Shown: positions 1-12,997 of the stretch, one piece after another
How positions within the stretch are numbered: position 1 is the stretch's first letter
How the letters are laid out: each line of letters opens with the position of its first letter
Assembly (NCBI RefSeq): GCF_014898055.3
Contig: NW_023604861.1
Span: forward strand, 101,682,083-101,746,082
Length of the DNA: 64,000 nt
Source: Talpa occidentalis
Lineage: Eukaryota > Chordata > Mammalia > Eulipotyphla > Talpidae
Direction: 5' to 3'
Translations under genes and position numbers: made by a program
The notes under the pieces: generated by a model
Told to the model about the DNA's origin: nothing
Database searches by the model: none
Seen by the model: only the letters and a program-made list of their open reading frames with translations

Positions 1-1172
1 AGTGCAAAGGAAACCAACCTTGAGGCCTGGTTCTTCAGGCCCTTAAAGGCTACATTCTCTCTGTGACACACAGTGGGCCTAAGAACCTGGGGAGCAGGGG
101 ACAGCTCCCAAGAGCTGAGTCACTTTGTAACACACACAATATTTATTCCCTTAGGTTTCCTCAGAAGTCTTTTCAGGAAATAAAGCAAGCATCTCATTGT
201 CTACCTACAGCTTCTGCACAAAAACAGCCATAAATAACTTGAGTCGCGCGTCAGTTCTAAAAAGTCACTGCTTCTCTCTACGTAACAATATCTAGCTGAA
301 TAATATCTAGCTGAAGTGTCTTCTCCAGTGACCTAAGTCCTAAATTAACAACAAAACAGGCGTTCCATGTACACAGCTCAGATCTGTCCCATTGAAATAG
401 TAAAAGATTTCTCTATTGCCCAAATACTGAAATATCTATTGCCTAAATGCCTGGACTATAAACCATACAGACCATAAAGGAGTTAATTAATAACTGCAAA
501 GAGTATCATTCCTAAATTTCACTTAATACTTGTTCTACATAGAGTAATTCAGAGGTTTAAAAAAAAACTCAATAAAAACTACAATTCATGTTGGAGAGAG
601 ATGTACGGAAGACTTTAATTTCAAAAACCTCACATTCTTAAAGTGGATCCTCTAATGTCTAATCTATATGTCTGAAGCAAAATCTTTATAGGAACATGCA
701 AAAGTTAATTTCAACATTAGGGCATCATGACTGACAGGACTTTTACTGGTATGTATTTCTCTTATTTAAGAAGATATTAAACCTTTTTTACATGATTTCC
801 TTTGCTCCTTTGCCTGCAAATTAAATTATTACAAGAATTTGCAATAAGTGAAAACCAAACAAGTTCAAGTCCTTCACACTAAAAATAAAGCATTTAAAAT
901 TTAAAATGGAAATAGTCATTAAAATGTCCTTGTATTAGCGCCTTTTAAAAAAATTAGACATTGTGGCAGGGTTGGCAGGGAGGAAGAGTGGGGAACTTAA
1001 GATGTGATTTTAAAAAATTACTAAATTGAAAAACCGGAAAAAGGATAAGCCACATACCAGAAAGAAACATTATCTCTGAGCCAACATGAATACACACGGT
1101 TGGTGTCCCAGGAAAGGGGAACAGGTAGGGAGGGAGGACCAGAAAACAGGGGGGGAAAAGTATGAAAAAAAT
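1..1172. other. Unique AT-rich intron sequence
   Basis: No gene, exon or clear interspersed repeat is recognised. A 14-base motif (AATATCTAGCTGAA) occurs twice in direct succession near 287-316. Confidence 0.5.
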
Positions 1173-1180
1173 AATGACTG

Positions 1181-1434
1181 GGCCTCCCTGGTAGCCTAGG
1201 GGTTAAGTCTCAGCGCTGTCACCACTATGGCTTGAGTTTGACCCCTATGGCCAGGGAGCTACCCCCATGGCACAGCAGACCTCTCCTGTCTTGCCCGCTG
1301 TTCCCCTCAGCAGTGTATTTCAGTAGATCTGCCTTTTCTGCTCCCCACTATGCCTCTGGTGAGTCTTCTCACCCCCCGAACTTCTGGCCTACACCCCACC
1401 TCTTCTATGCAAAAATAAATAAAATCTTTTAAAA
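1181..1434 (+). mobile_element. tRNA-derived SINE, older subfamily (copy 1)
   Basis: This SINE is flanked by the 8-bp duplication AATGACTG at 1173-1180 and 1435-1442. The head GGCCTCCCTGGTAGC is followed by a tRNA-like promoter region, a pyrimidine-rich middle, then AAATAAATAAAATCTTTT and an A tail. It has the older-subfamily marks: AGGGGTTAAG, ATTTCAGTAGATCTGCC and TCTATGCA near the tail. Confidence 0.9.
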
Positions 1435-1533
1435 AATGACTGATATTTCTCAAGTTTGACTAACACAATAAACACACAATCTGATATGCTCATAGACCCT
1501 CACACAGAAAAAACATTAAAAAAAGTACATCAA

Positions 1534-1832
1534 GGGCCTCCCCGGTGGCGCAGCGGTTGAGCGCTGGGTTGCGAAGCTGCCCGCAGCCTCTGCAGTGCCT
1601 GTTCGATCCCCGGCTGCTCCCTGGCCACCGGGCGGGGGTCCCGCATGGCGCGCAGTCCTCTCCTGCCGCCCGCTGCTCCTCTCAGCAGTGTACTTCGGTC
1701 CTTCTGCCTGCTCTGCTCCCCGCTCTGGCTCTGGTGAAATCTCTCACCCTCCCACGCTTCTGACTGTACCCAGTGCTTGTATAAATAAATAAATAAATCT
1801 TTAAAAAAAAAAAAAAATAACGTAAACTTAAA
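1534..1832 (+). mobile_element. tRNA-derived SINE, younger subfamily (copy 2)
   Basis: This near-consensus GC-rich copy has an A-box-like GGTGGCGCAGCGGTTGAGCG and a B-box-like TTCGATCCC. The tail is ATAAATAAATAAATCTT plus poly(A). It is flanked by an exact 16-bp target-site duplication (1518-1533 and 1833-1848), indicating recent L1-type retrotransposition. Confidence 0.95.
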
Positions 1833-1848
1833 AAAAAAAGTACATCAA

Positions 1849-3833
1849 AATCAAATTGGTGAAAACAATAGAGAATAAGACACTATTTACATAGGCTCAA
1901 AAATAAGAACACTAGTAGATTTCTTATCAGAAACAATGCAAGCCTAAAGGCATGGAGAAGAGGTTTAATTACCTAAAGGGAAAAGAAAATTAAGTGTATA
2001 AAGACAGCATGAGTGACGCCTGTGTAATTTGGGAATGAGCAAACCTCCCTACCCATGACTCAAAATCAGAAAGTGTAAAAGAAGTGAGCTCTGAATCCCA
2101 CTATGTAATAAACTGAAAAAATCTTCTAATCTAAATGTCAGATAAAGAGTTAACATTCCCAGTCTGAAAACAGTAGCTAAAAATCAAAGGGGAAAAATAA
2201 CCAACCTCTCCCCCCAAAAAAACCTAGACAAAAGAATAAATGGCCTTGAAATATAAAGATGCTCAAATTCCTCATAATAAAACGGAATGCAGGCCTCCCC
2301 AGGTGGTGCAGCGGTTGAGCGCTGGGTTGCGAAGCTGCCCGCAGCCTCTGCAGCGCCAGTTTGATCCCCAGCTGCTCCCCGGCCTCTGGAGGAGGGTCCC
2401 ACATGGCGCGCAGACCTCTCCTGCCGCCCGCTGCTCCCCTCAGCAGTGTACTTCGTCAGTCTGCCTGTTCTGCTCCCCGCTCTCGGTCTGGTGAATTCTC
2501 TAACCCTCCTGCGCTTCTGACTGAACCCAGTGCTTATATAAATAAATCTTAAAAAAAAAAAGAATAAAAAGGAATACAAATGGAAATACTACCTTTCAGA
2601 TAGGCGAAAGGCTAATCTAATGATATTTAATAGAAATGAAAAACTTAGCATTGATTTTATGTTTGGTTTTCTCTTCCTACATACTGAAAACTTGATCTCT
2701 AACAATCTTCCCATTATTACTATCCGTTACACACATATCCATATTATACTAATACCAATATTGCTAGTAACCATAAAGAGTACTAAATGAAATTTAAGTT
2801 TTTTGCAGTTCTATTTGACCTTAGAATATATTTAAAATTATGGACATATAGTCAAAATATTGTTTAAAAGCTATTTTTCCTCTGTAATTATTTTACTAAC
2901 TTACTTTTAAAACAGTTCATTTTCAAATACCTCAGGGGGCAAAAGACTCAGAAGAAGAAATAAAGCAAAGCAAACAAAACCTTGACCCTAATGCATTTGT
3001 GTGCAGGGCCTAAGGGACTTCATTATAACTGTCCTTACTACCTTGGAGTTGGTTTGAAAAAATCTGCATAATAAAAAAATTAAAGTCTCCTGAACAGAAA
3101 AGGTTGAAACATGGCTAAATGACCTCACTTATGAGGAATGATGTGTAAAATCAGAACTGAAAATAGGACAAGAAAATGGGATGTAGAATTTCACATGACC
3201 TGAGTTTCATTATTATTTAAATCCAGATCACTCTCTGGCAACTCAGATATAAAGGTCTAGCTTATGTCAGAGAAGTCAGAGAAATAGCCACTCCTGAAGG
3301 AGGCTTCTGGGACCCTGACAAGTTCAATCATGGAAACTGGCGGACAGGGCGTGAGCATACAGAAGACTAACAAAGCCCAAAAGAAGAACTGTAGACACGA
3401 GTGGAAAGCTTCCCTCACACACCACATTCTCTTTTGATCATTAAGGAATCATTTAGTAAAAATCCATGTACCAAGGTCATGGAATTCTAAAACTCAAATG
3501 TCTCAGTCTACTAACTGCTAAGAGCCCTACTATAGGAGGTACAGACTGTGCAGAAGTTAGGCGACCTGTAAGATACTGGAGAAGAGTTTGACTTCCAGTT
3601 TAAAAAATTTAAAGAATTTTTTTATAAGTCCATTTATTCTGAACTATGTCAAGTAAAAAAACAAATTTAGGCAAAGAAGCTGAGAATCACTGAAAGAGGA
3701 GAAAGGGACTTACTGCAATGGGGAGAGGGGCTTTTGCAATGGAGAAATCACAGGATCTCCAAGAACCTCATGTGGAGAGTGAGATGTAAAAGCATTTTTT
3801 GAAGTTTTTGACCTCCAATTTTACTAAGTCTAG
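1849..3833. other. Intron sequence between SINEs
   Basis: Outside the SINE at 2292-2562 this is AT-rich sequence with no recognised exon or repeat. Confidence 0.45.
2292..2562 (+). mobile_element. tRNA-derived SINE, younger subfamily (copy 3)
   Basis: The head AGGCCTCCCCAGGTGGTGCAG, middle and AAATAAATCTT tail are as in copy 2. The target-site duplication of about 16 bp (2276-2291 and 2563-2578) has two mismatches. Confidence 0.92.
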
Positions 3834-3845
3834 AAAATGGACTCA

Positions 3846-4094
3846 GGGCCTCTCTGGTGGCGCAAGGGGTTAAGACACAACCTATGAAATTATCTGCAGC
3901 CACTGCAGCACGAGTTCGATCCCCAGGCAGGGAGCTACCCACATGGCACAGCAGACCTCTCCTGTCTCGCCCACTGCTCTCCTCAGCAGTGTATTTCAGT
4001 CAGTCTGCCTGTTCTGTTACCCACTCTGTCTCTGGTGAATCCCCTCACCGCCCTCCCCAACACCACTGGCTTGTACTTCTTTAAAAAAATAATA
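3846..4094 (+). mobile_element. tRNA-derived SINE, older subfamily (copy 4)
   Basis: The head is GGGCCTCTCTGGTGGCGCAAG followed by GGGGTTAAGACACAACC, an older-subfamily mark. It is flanked by AAAATGGACTCA (3834-3845) and a near copy AAAACTGGACTCA (4095-4107). Confidence 0.92.
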
Positions 4095-4107
4095 AAAACT
4101 GGACTCA

Positions 4108-5263
4108 GCATTAACCTGCTTTCAAATAAGCAACATTCCTAATGGAAGAACACCTTCAGTGAATTTTATTATTTGAGCATAGGAAAAATTGCTGTATTTG
4201 AAACATTAAGAATATAGTGACTAATTCCCTAATTGAAAAGCAGCAGCAGCAGCCTTGGCACCCCTCAGCCTTTCCGAGTATAAATCACACATGGAAAATG
4301 CCACCCAGGCCAGTGTTTTTTGGTTATTTGGGATTTTTCTCAGTACAAATGTGACAACTCATACTGAGAGTCCTCAGAGTGTGGACACCATTAGAGAACT
4401 TGCCTCCTACAGGCACCCTCCCACACTTTTCTTGAAGTGCACAGTGAAAAAAGAATTGGCCGGCACATCATTTGCTGCCTTGGCACAAAGTTCACTAAGA
4501 CACTGATCTCTTGCACCCTGGAACATTTCCTCCCATAATAAGTTCTCTCTTCAAAACCGAACAAACAGTGATATGGTATAAAAGATGACAATGCCTGCTA
4601 TGGTCAAGGGCAGAGATAAGAGACAGTACAGGAGAAAGAACACTCAGAAGATTCTGGAAGAAACCTTGAAGGGAGATATAACCCTGGTAAGTTCAACTCC
4701 CTGAGCTAGCTTCTTCCCTCTCCAAAGTCAGATATAGTTCTACCTCCATTGCTGGATCAAATGAAGAAAGTAGGGTAAAGAGAAAATTTTTTTATACCAT
4801 AAAGTATAACATTATGATTTTCAATTTATTTAAAAACACAAGTTGATTAGAAAAATATCATGCCCCCTTTAAAGATACTTGAAATTTCAAAATGTTTTCT
4901 TTTATGTATGTTTTCTTTTATATATAAAACATTAAATGCATTTTATCAAACTGCACACCTCCATCCCATCTCCCAAACTGTAGATGTGCCTCTGCCTGTT
5001 CAGGTGCGTCTGCTTCAAGCCTCATCCCCACTCCTTACTCCGCCAGTGCAAGGGGAAGTGTCATGGTGCCATCATGCTTCTGCCGCCATGGGGTTCATTC
5101 TTTTTTTTTTTCCCCCAGTTTTTCTGCTCTCCCACATTTCATGAAAGGGCACAGATCTTACTAACAACATGAAGACTTTGCACTTGTGCTGCCATGAACA
5201 GTCACAAAACCAGCCAGGTTCTCTAAAATCCAGACTCAGATCTGTGAAGACCTAAGTGCTATT
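4108..5263. other. Unique intron sequence
   Basis: No exon or repeat is recognised. It contains a short T run near 5100. Confidence 0.45.
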
Positions 5264-5281
5264 AAAAGTGACAAAGGTTGA

Positions 5282-5553
5282 GCCTCCCAGTGGCTCAGCG
5301 GTTGAGCGCTGGGTTGCGAAGCGGCCCACAGCCTCTGCAGCGCCGGTTCGATCCCCGGCTGCTCCCCAGCCACTGGAGGAGGGTCCCGCATGGCGCGCAG
5401 ACCTCTCCTGCCGCCCGCTGCTCCCCTCAGCAGTGTACTTCGGTCCTTCTGCCTGCTCTGCTCCCCGCTCTGGCTCTGGTGAATTCTCTCACCCTCCCAC
5501 ATTTCTGACTGTACCCAGTGCTTGTATAAATAAATAAAAATAAATCTTAAAAA
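5282..5553 (+). mobile_element. tRNA-derived SINE, younger subfamily (copy 5)
   Basis: This is a near-consensus younger copy with an altered head (GCCTCCCAGTGGCTCAGCGG). It is flanked by an exact 18-bp target-site duplication (5264-5281 and 5554-5571). Confidence 0.95.
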
Positions 5554-6089
5554 AAAAGTGACAAAGGTTGATGAAATTCTCATAAAGTTTCTCCCACCTT
5601 GGCCATAAGCTGGGCAGAACCCTGGTTGCCCCAAAGCTTAATGCAAAATCAATTCAATTTCTGGAACAATGTAGGCAGAAAATCCAGAGTCTTTCAGACC
5701 TTGCCTGGGTTTTTTCTGCTTCCTAAAACCAGGCAAGGAACAACTAAGCCAATGTGCAGACATGGTAAAGAAAAAAGTCTCAGCAATAGCACTGACAGTC
5801 ACTACCAACAGGAACATGAAGCAATAAAGCAATCTCTCATATCTTGACTTCTCAAGTGCAGGACAAAGCAGGGCTGAGACAGGCAGATACAAACAGTGAA
5901 AGTGGCTCATTGTTCTTCCAAGAACCCAAGAGCTCTTCAGTCAAAAATCCACCCACCTGCAGTCTGGAGTCCTGGCTCTCTAGGCTCTTCCACCTGCTCT
6001 TTCTCACCTTCTCTCTTGACCCTGACCAGGAATTGACACCTGTGACTCTGCTCTCCTAGTTCCATACACCACGTGCTTGGTTTCTACTC

Positions 6090-6510
6090 ATGCAACAATC
6101 ATATATGTGAATACAAGAAAGCAGATGCACAATGGAGTCTTACCCAGCCTTCAAAAGGAAGTACATGCTACAACAGGGATGACCCCTGAGGACATATGCA
6201 AAATGAAAAAAGCCAGTCACAATGGGACAAATACTGTATAACTCCCTTTATATGAGGTTCCTACAGTAAGTCAACTTCATAGAGACAGGCAGTAGAATGG
6301 CGATTTCTAGCCAGCATTAAGGGCCACAGGAGGGAGAGAATGGGAGTTGGCTGTTTCAAGGACATGGGGTTTCATATTGTGAAAGTGAAAAATTTTCTGG
6401 AGATGGATGGTGTTGATGGTAGCACAACATCATAAATGAACTTAACGCCACTGATAAATTTTATGTGGTGTGTATTATACCACAGTAAAAAGTATTTCAA
6501 AAAAGAAAAA
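6090..6510 (+). mobile_element. Old L1 3'-end fragment
   Basis: This has the typical sense-strand text of an old mammalian L1 3' end: a GATGACCCCTGAGGACAT-type motif, an AATACTGTATAACTCC stretch, and a closing TATACCACAGTAAAAAG-type end. It is diverged and has no coding capacity. Confidence 0.7.
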
Positions 6511-8089
6511 GCAAGACCTCTGTTTTGTAGGTTCTTCAACTATGCAATGGTCCTGATGGCTCCAAACAGAGCTCCAGACCCAAAACATTGCCCAGTCCTG
6601 GAACATCCCTGCCCTGCCTTCTCAGAAAAGGCCCAAGAAGTCTTACTTGTCTACAGAGTCTTAGTTACTGAATCCATCTTCATCTTTTCCATACTTGACT
6701 GCTCACTTGCCCTCCCACTGTTCACTGAGCACTGGCAGTTTGCTACAACTTGTCCTGGGCCCTGGAAAGTCAGTGGCAATCAAGGCTCGGAGAAAAGTTT
6801 TACTTTCATCAGGGAAACAGGCAAAGAAAAAAGGCAAAGTGACAGCCATGATAAGTGCTAAAGGGACTAGTGTGCCAGGATGGAGGAGGCAGCTGGCAGG
6901 GTGTCAGGGAGGCCCCTCTGAGGCTGTCATCCGAGCTCTGGCCTGAATGAAGGGGCACACTCCTCTCTCCACCTCCTCTCAACTCACAGCCACTCACCGC
7001 ATATATTCATCTCCAGCAGTCAGTCATGTTTATCAGGTTTTGGGAATCTCACATATCAGTTAAAAATTATAATAGAAGAAACTTCTCTCACCTTTCAACC
7101 ACCATTATCTACACATCTGTGTTGCCATATAGTAATACTCTTCATTCAAGAAATGATCTACCTACTTCTTCCATCTCTGATTTAAAAAGTAACAGAAAAA
7201 AGGTCTCTTATATCTCCCCACACTGCCATGTAAACAGTTAAAATCAAATGAAGATATAAATCATTCTTGCAGGCCACTCTTCCTGTTCTACCCACGTCCT
7301 GGTGCCACCCAGGTCCTTCCTACAGTTCTTGTTTATGCTCTATCTGAGACATGAAACCCTGAGCAGGGATCCTTTCTCAAAGCTCAAGACACAATAAAAT
7401 ATTAAATATGGTGAGTCAATAACACAGCACAAAATGCCTAAGTAACTCCCAGAAGAGGGCTAAGTATCTAAATCAATACCACAAGCCCAAGACACAAATG
7501 CCCTTACCATTCTCTTTTACCTAACCTAAGGAATGCTGCACTGGAAGTCAATTACTTACTGAGAGAACTTTCTATAAGATTACAGAAGAAAATGAAGCAT
7601 CCGCCATATGTCAGGTTCAAGGCAAAAATTTAGCCAAGTAAAAACTAAAAGAAGCAGACCTTGACTCAACAGAAAGATAGATCTAGGGATTCAATCTGCC
7701 CAGGATGACTACACTGCTAGGAGGTAGGGAGTCATCTAAGCTGCTGCACCTTTATGGTAGACAACTGGCCCACATACATGTGCACATGCATGTTCTTATA
7801 AAGTTCCATCCCTTTGATGCAGCAATTCCTCATTACGTGCTCCTCAAGGGTGTTGTCCTCTCTCATCTTCCTAATTCTCATTCCACCTACCTCCATTTCT
7901 CGGGTGCTAACTGTATTCCCCACAGCCTGTAAAGCCCAGTAGAGGGAGACCACCTGTCCACACGCTACAGAGAATCCCAGACACCAAGCACCTATCTGGT
8001 ACCAAACGTTTCAAATGAATAGACTTTGGGGGCTGCATGCATCTTGAAACATTTAAGTACACAGATGTTCACATTTTTTAAACACTGAA
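6510..8089. other. Unique intron sequence with possible L2 relic
   Basis: No exon is recognised. About 7265-7400 weakly resembles an L2 3' region; the rest is unassigned. Confidence 0.35.
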
Positions 8090-8490
8090 AAATCAGAACC
8101 ATTTAAGTATTTAATAAAGAATTGGATTAGTAAATTCAGCTACAGCCATAAGGTTGAATGGTATATAGTCGTTGGAGCTGGAAGGAATTATGCTAAGTGA
8201 AATTACTCAGAAGGAAAAAGACAAATACCAGATGGTTCCACTTATATGTGGAATACAGAGAAACCAAACAGAAGATCAGATAAAGACAAGCTTACAAACC
8301 AAGCGGTGAAAGCGGACTACAGAAATGAAGCATTCAGAGGGGGAGGGTAAGAACAAAGTGGGGAGGAAGCACAATGGACCGTGGTGGTGGACTATGGGTG
8401 ATTTGGGGGTGGGTGCACTATACACCTGAAGGGGAAACCTATACTTCCAAAATCCCAACAATAAACCAACATTCTATCAATAAAAAATTA
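8090..8490 (+). mobile_element. L1 3'-end fragment
   Basis: This contains the L1 3' text TATGCTAAGTGAAATTACTC and CTTATATGTGGAATACAG. A G-rich stretch follows, then GTGCACTATACACCTGAAGG, and it ends ATCAATAAAAAATTAAAG. Confidence 0.75.
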
Positions 8491-8929
8491 AAGAGCTATG
8501 TTTTATCATTTGATTTCCGAGTACTCCAGGAGCTCCAGCTGGACTACAGACCTCTCTGGGAGGACTCCCACCCAGGAACGGAGCAGATCTGTGCACTAAT
8601 TCCCCCTCCTACCTACCCCTCAAAAGCCAATCTAGTGGAGACAACAATCTGAATATTCCCATCAAAATCCCCGAATTCATGGTGAGGTCAACTCTTTTGC
8701 CTAGGGTGGGCAAGAAGAGAGAAACTGGGGAGAAACAAGAGAAAGAAAGAGGTCTTGCTCCTCTACATCACAAGTACAGTGTAGCAGTACACCTGTCCTC
8801 TCTGCTCTTGATAGGGGTTAGGGAGGGGGAGGAGATTGGGTGAGACACTCTGCATGGTGTAGTAGGAAATCTGCACACACATATGGTTTATGGCCTGTCC
8901 GCTCTCAGTCAATTTTCCAGCCCAAGGAC

Positions 8930-9262
8930 ATGTGTGGAGGAGGGCAGGGAGCCAGCGCTATCTGAAGACTAGCCTCGCACAGTGGGACGAGCCTGGGCCA
9001 GGTGTCCAGGAGGGCGATAAGGAGCTCTGGGGACTGGACATCCTGGCAGTGGTGAAGGCCTGCTGACTGCTGAAGTCTCTTTGTTCAACTCACTATAAAA
9101 AGGCAGCTGTAAATGAAGTGTTAAGGCAGTTTCTTTAGTGTGTTAACCTCCCCCGTCTTCCAGATTGCTGGCTGTCTGAGTAAAGCGTACTTTAAAGTTT
9201 CAATTCCTGTCTCTACTTTATTGGCATTTGGTGGTGACAGGTGGCCCAAACCCCAGTCTTCT
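8930..9262 (+). mobile_element. Probable ERV LTR 3' part (solo, boundaries uncertain)
   Basis: A TATA-like CTATAAAAAGG (9093-9103) is followed about 80 bp later by a polyadenylation-like GAGTAAAG (near 9179). A T-rich stretch ending TTGGCATTTGGTGGTGACAGG follows. This order resembles the U3-R-U5 of a class I ERV LTR. Neither end nor a target-site duplication could be fixed. Confidence 0.4.
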
Positions 9263-9651
9263 GGTTACACTCTGTGCCCAAAATATGAATTAAAAAGTCA
9301 CACTCATGTGCTGTGGTATATACACCTACAGAGGTGTGAAGCTGTACTCCCAAACTTACGTGTTATTGTAAACCAACAGTAAATTAATAAATGTTTTTTA
9401 AGTCACATCATGTTAGTGCAAATCAATGGTCAGTCTGGGATAATAACCAAGCAGGAACAAGGTGAGGAGAAACAGCACAGGAACCCAGCAAACGCTCCAC
9501 AGCAAAAAAACAAGCTTATTATAAATAAAAAAAGAAGCTAGAGCAAGGCATTCAAAGGACCACTAGTCTGTCCTAGAAGAAAATGAGGAAAGAAAGGAAA
9601 TTCTCATAAATGCTTCATAACCCAAAACAATACAATAAGAACATGACTTCT

Positions 9652-9941
9652 GGGCCTCCCCGGTGGCGCAGCGGTTGAGCGCTGGGTTGCAAAGCTGCTT
9701 GCGGCCTCTGTGGCGCCGGTTCAATCCCTGGCTGCTCCCCGGCCACTGGAGGAGGGTCCCACATGGCGTGCAGACCTCTCCTGCCGCCCGCTGCTCCCTT
9801 CAGCAGTGTCCTTCGGTCCTTCTGCCTGCTCTGCTCCCCACTCTGGCTCTGGTGAATTCTCTCACCCTCCCGAGCTTCTGACTGTACCCAGTGCATGTAT
9901 AAGCAAAAACAAAACAAACAAACAAATAAAAAAAAAAAAAA
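9652..9941 (+). mobile_element. tRNA-derived SINE, younger subfamily (copy 6)
   Basis: This near-consensus copy is flanked by the exact 15-bp duplication AAGAACATGACTTCT (9637-9651 and 9942-9956). The A-rich tail is interrupted by C residues. Confidence 0.95.
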
Positions 9942-9956
9942 AAGAACATGACTTCT

Positions 9957-10779
9957 ATAAAACAAGAGCTCAAAGATGAGATGGTGAAAAACAGATCAGA
10001 GACCTAGGAAAGTAAGCTGAGGATCAAAATAACATGACAAGAAAATTAGTAAAAAAGAGCAGTACGTCGGAAACACAATGCTGAAAACTGAATTATTAAC
10101 AGAGGAATGGGTTATGTACAGCACAGAGAGTGCAGCTAAAAAGGGACAAAGAAAAACAAATGAAAAGCAAATGACAGCAATCCAACAAAATGTTTCTGAA
10201 GTGGAGAATCCAGTAAATGGAACATAAAATGCATTTTTAAAATATAATACATACACAGAAGAAATTTTCCTCAAAAGATTAAAGAAATCCATCTTTGTGC
10301 ACACATCAAGTTCTTGAGAATTCAACATAAGGTGCTTAATTCAGTAACATAACACTAAATTAATAAACTAACAATGACAACAGTATAGTGAAAAAAGCTC
10401 ATCACACAAGGGGGAGTTTTCTCTCAGGGTCATACTAAATACTGAGACACTAGAGCTATGCTCACCAAACTCGAGCATGACCACATATTACAGCCCAAGG
10501 AGTTGTTCAATCCAAAAGCAAGAGACAAACATTTGCAAATGTGCCGCATTATTGAGGTTAGAAAATCTAGACAATTCAGAGAGGGGTCAAAATAAAAGAT
10601 TCTGCATTAGGAAAGCCATACCTGAGTGAAAGCATTATGTCAACTTAAATAAAGATCTGAGGCAACAATGATAGAAAGCCTGGTAACAGAACAGAATGGA
10701 ATTACAGTGTGAAATTAGTAATAAAGGCTTAAAATGAGAGATTGGTCTTCCAGTTACAAAATAATCTAAGGAGATGTAC
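9957..10779. other. Unique intron sequence
   Basis: AT-rich; no exon or repeat is recognised. Confidence 0.45.
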
Positions 10780-10955
10780 TGTATGGGCAACTAAAATATG
10801 GTATTATAAATTTGAAAGTTGAAAGTTGCTAAGAGAAGAAGGTAAATAGACACTGACAATCACTTCACAATGTGTACAAGTGTTTAACTGTCTTGTACAC
10901 CTGAGACTAAAATTATGTTGTATGTCAATCATACTTCAATTTAAAAAAAATTAAA
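10780..10955 (+). mobile_element. L1 3'-end fragment
   Basis: This has the L1 3' text CTTGTACACCTGAGACTAAA and GTATGTCAATCATACTTC followed by an A tail. It is 5' truncated; no duplication was identified. Confidence 0.75.
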
Positions 10956-12774
10956 AATGAGACTTAGGCTAGGAATTCAATGAACATTTTCAGATTTGAA
11001 ACATTGTTTTCAAAAGCCATAATTCTAACCTTGTAATACTTTCAAAATCTCTTCCCTTAACCTTACTTAGTGAACACTATAGAAAATAACCTCTTGTGCT
11101 AAAGAAACATTTATTTGAAGTTTAACATTTCTTTGGTTTCACTCTAGTCTCTTTTATTGAAAGTAAAAAATGTAATATTTTTATCATAAAATAGCATTTT
11201 CAGCAAGCTGAAGCTGCATGTTTATAAAGGTACTTCTATTTATCTTTATAACTCCTCTTAGCTGTCCAAACGCATTATGAAGTTGTCTGGGATGATGTGA
11301 ACCAGTGTGACTAGAAGTTACTTTGGGTGATAAGGACATGGGGTAAGATTTTTTTTTGTACTTTTCTGTTTCCAATTGATTCCTTTATATTGAGCACGGC
11401 TCATTTTATCATTTTATGCAAATATAGAATTAGTGTCATAATTTAAAAAACAAAACAAAATGGAGTGGGGAAAAATATGTATGACAATTTTCTTGTTTGC
11501 ACTTTTCCTATTTTTCCTTGGAAGAAATAATCCAGTGTTATTAAAGAATGTGATGTAATGTTGAAAGCTTATAGTAGCTGAGTTTATAGTTAGGGTTAAA
11601 AGAAAAAAAAAAAAACAAAAATGAAAAACCTCAGAGTGACTAGCACTGGATAAAGGGTTACAGGCGATTTCTTTTTCCTTCTTTCTCGCCTATGTCTTTA
11701 GTTTCTGGAAGGTGAACATTTATTGTTTATATAAGTGAAAATTCCATCTTGGCTTTGTTTTTTAATGTAAGGGGCTTCTCAGGACATAAAGGTTCCCAGC
11801 CCCAAGGTGCATGAGTGAGACTTAGCGCCTGTGAGAGAACCTGAAAACTCAGATGGAGAAGATGCAAAGGTTATTTCTAAATCCTTGGGGCCCAGCAGTC
11901 CAATGATTCTCTCAGGAGGTAAAGACTGCCCTGTCAGAGCAGTCCTCAGACATTCCCCTCGTACCAGTGTATGCACGCATCCAGGCACACATCTGTTATG
12001 TGCGACACAAGATGAAGGAGAAAATGGCTCAACCCATAGTGAACAATCTACAGCACTCCGGAACAACACACCACTCAAAAGCCTGCCATGCCCAAGCTAA
12101 GTGGTCAAAACAGTGCCTCTATGTGCTTTTTGATGTTTTTTTTTTTTTAAAGAAAAAGAGCTCGTAAAAGCAGATGAGGTTCTAAAGGGAGTTACCTTCA
12201 AGCGTCACCAACATGCAGATACTCAGCATGCTCAGATGTTAAGGTTTGGAATATTCCAACTGGAACAAAACTCACCCGTGGCTATGGCCCAGTAAACGTC
12301 TGATCCACTCAGTAACTCACCACATGCGATGGGAGAATAAACCTGGGACCCAGGAACTTGGAGCAGAATTCGAAATGGAGCAACCCGGGCATTGGAATCC
12401 AGCACTGCATCCAGAGCACCTACCAGGCGACCTGTAAAAGAAAAACAGTGTAGCTCTGAGCACGGGATCTGACCAGGTCAGCAGTCAGTGTCACGGCTGC
12501 CTGGTCCAGTGCACGAAGCAGTGTGGTCTGTGTCTGTACTTGATGCTATTTGGGGCAAACCTGCGGTGCAGTTCTTCTGCTCACCTGTCAAGAGCCTGAG
12601 TTCCTTGAGACCAAGGGCTCTAGCTGTCTTGTATCCATTTCCCAGCATTTGGAACAAGACCTGGCATTTTGGGCACTCAGATATGCAAAACCAACAAGTA
12701 AATTAGAGGCCCTGAAAGAGTCATCTAATGTGGCTAGGCGTCTGCATGCCTCAGCATTTCAACACAGGACTATA
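10956..12774. other. Unique intron sequence
   Basis: No exon or repeat is recognised in these 1.8 kb. Confidence 0.45.
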
Positions 12775-12981
12775 GAGTCTTAACTCCCAACTTGAATCCT
12801 AGCTCTCCCACTTTTGAGCTGGGGCATGTTAGTTAACTTCTCAGTGCCCTGGTTTCTTCTTTTGTAAAAATGGTGCAACTACAGTACACCTATTTCATAG
12901 GGTAATTTTGAGAATTAAATGAGTTAATGTAGTCAACATTCAAAGTGCTCAGACTACTGCCTGGCCACAGAAGTACAATGT
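12775..12981 (+). repeat. MIR element
   Basis: This resembles the core of a MIR SINE: TTGAATCCTAGCTCTCCCAC, a TTCTCAGTGCCCTGGTTTC stretch, AGGGTAATTTTGAGAATTAA and a closing GTGCTCAGACTACTGCCTGG. Its 3' end was later hit by the L1 at 12998. Confidence 0.8.
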
Positions 12982-12997
12982 AAAAGTATTGCTTAGT

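Noticed and set aside
1534..1610. tRNA gene suggested by A-box and B-box motifs
   Set aside because: The motifs belong to the tRNA-derived head of a SINE; there is no cloverleaf, and the sequence continues into the SINE body.
4255..4506. 83-codon frame as an exon or small gene
   Set aside because: No domain, no splice signals that fit TBC1D8, wrong strand, and no repeat or pseudogene match; the length is expected by chance.
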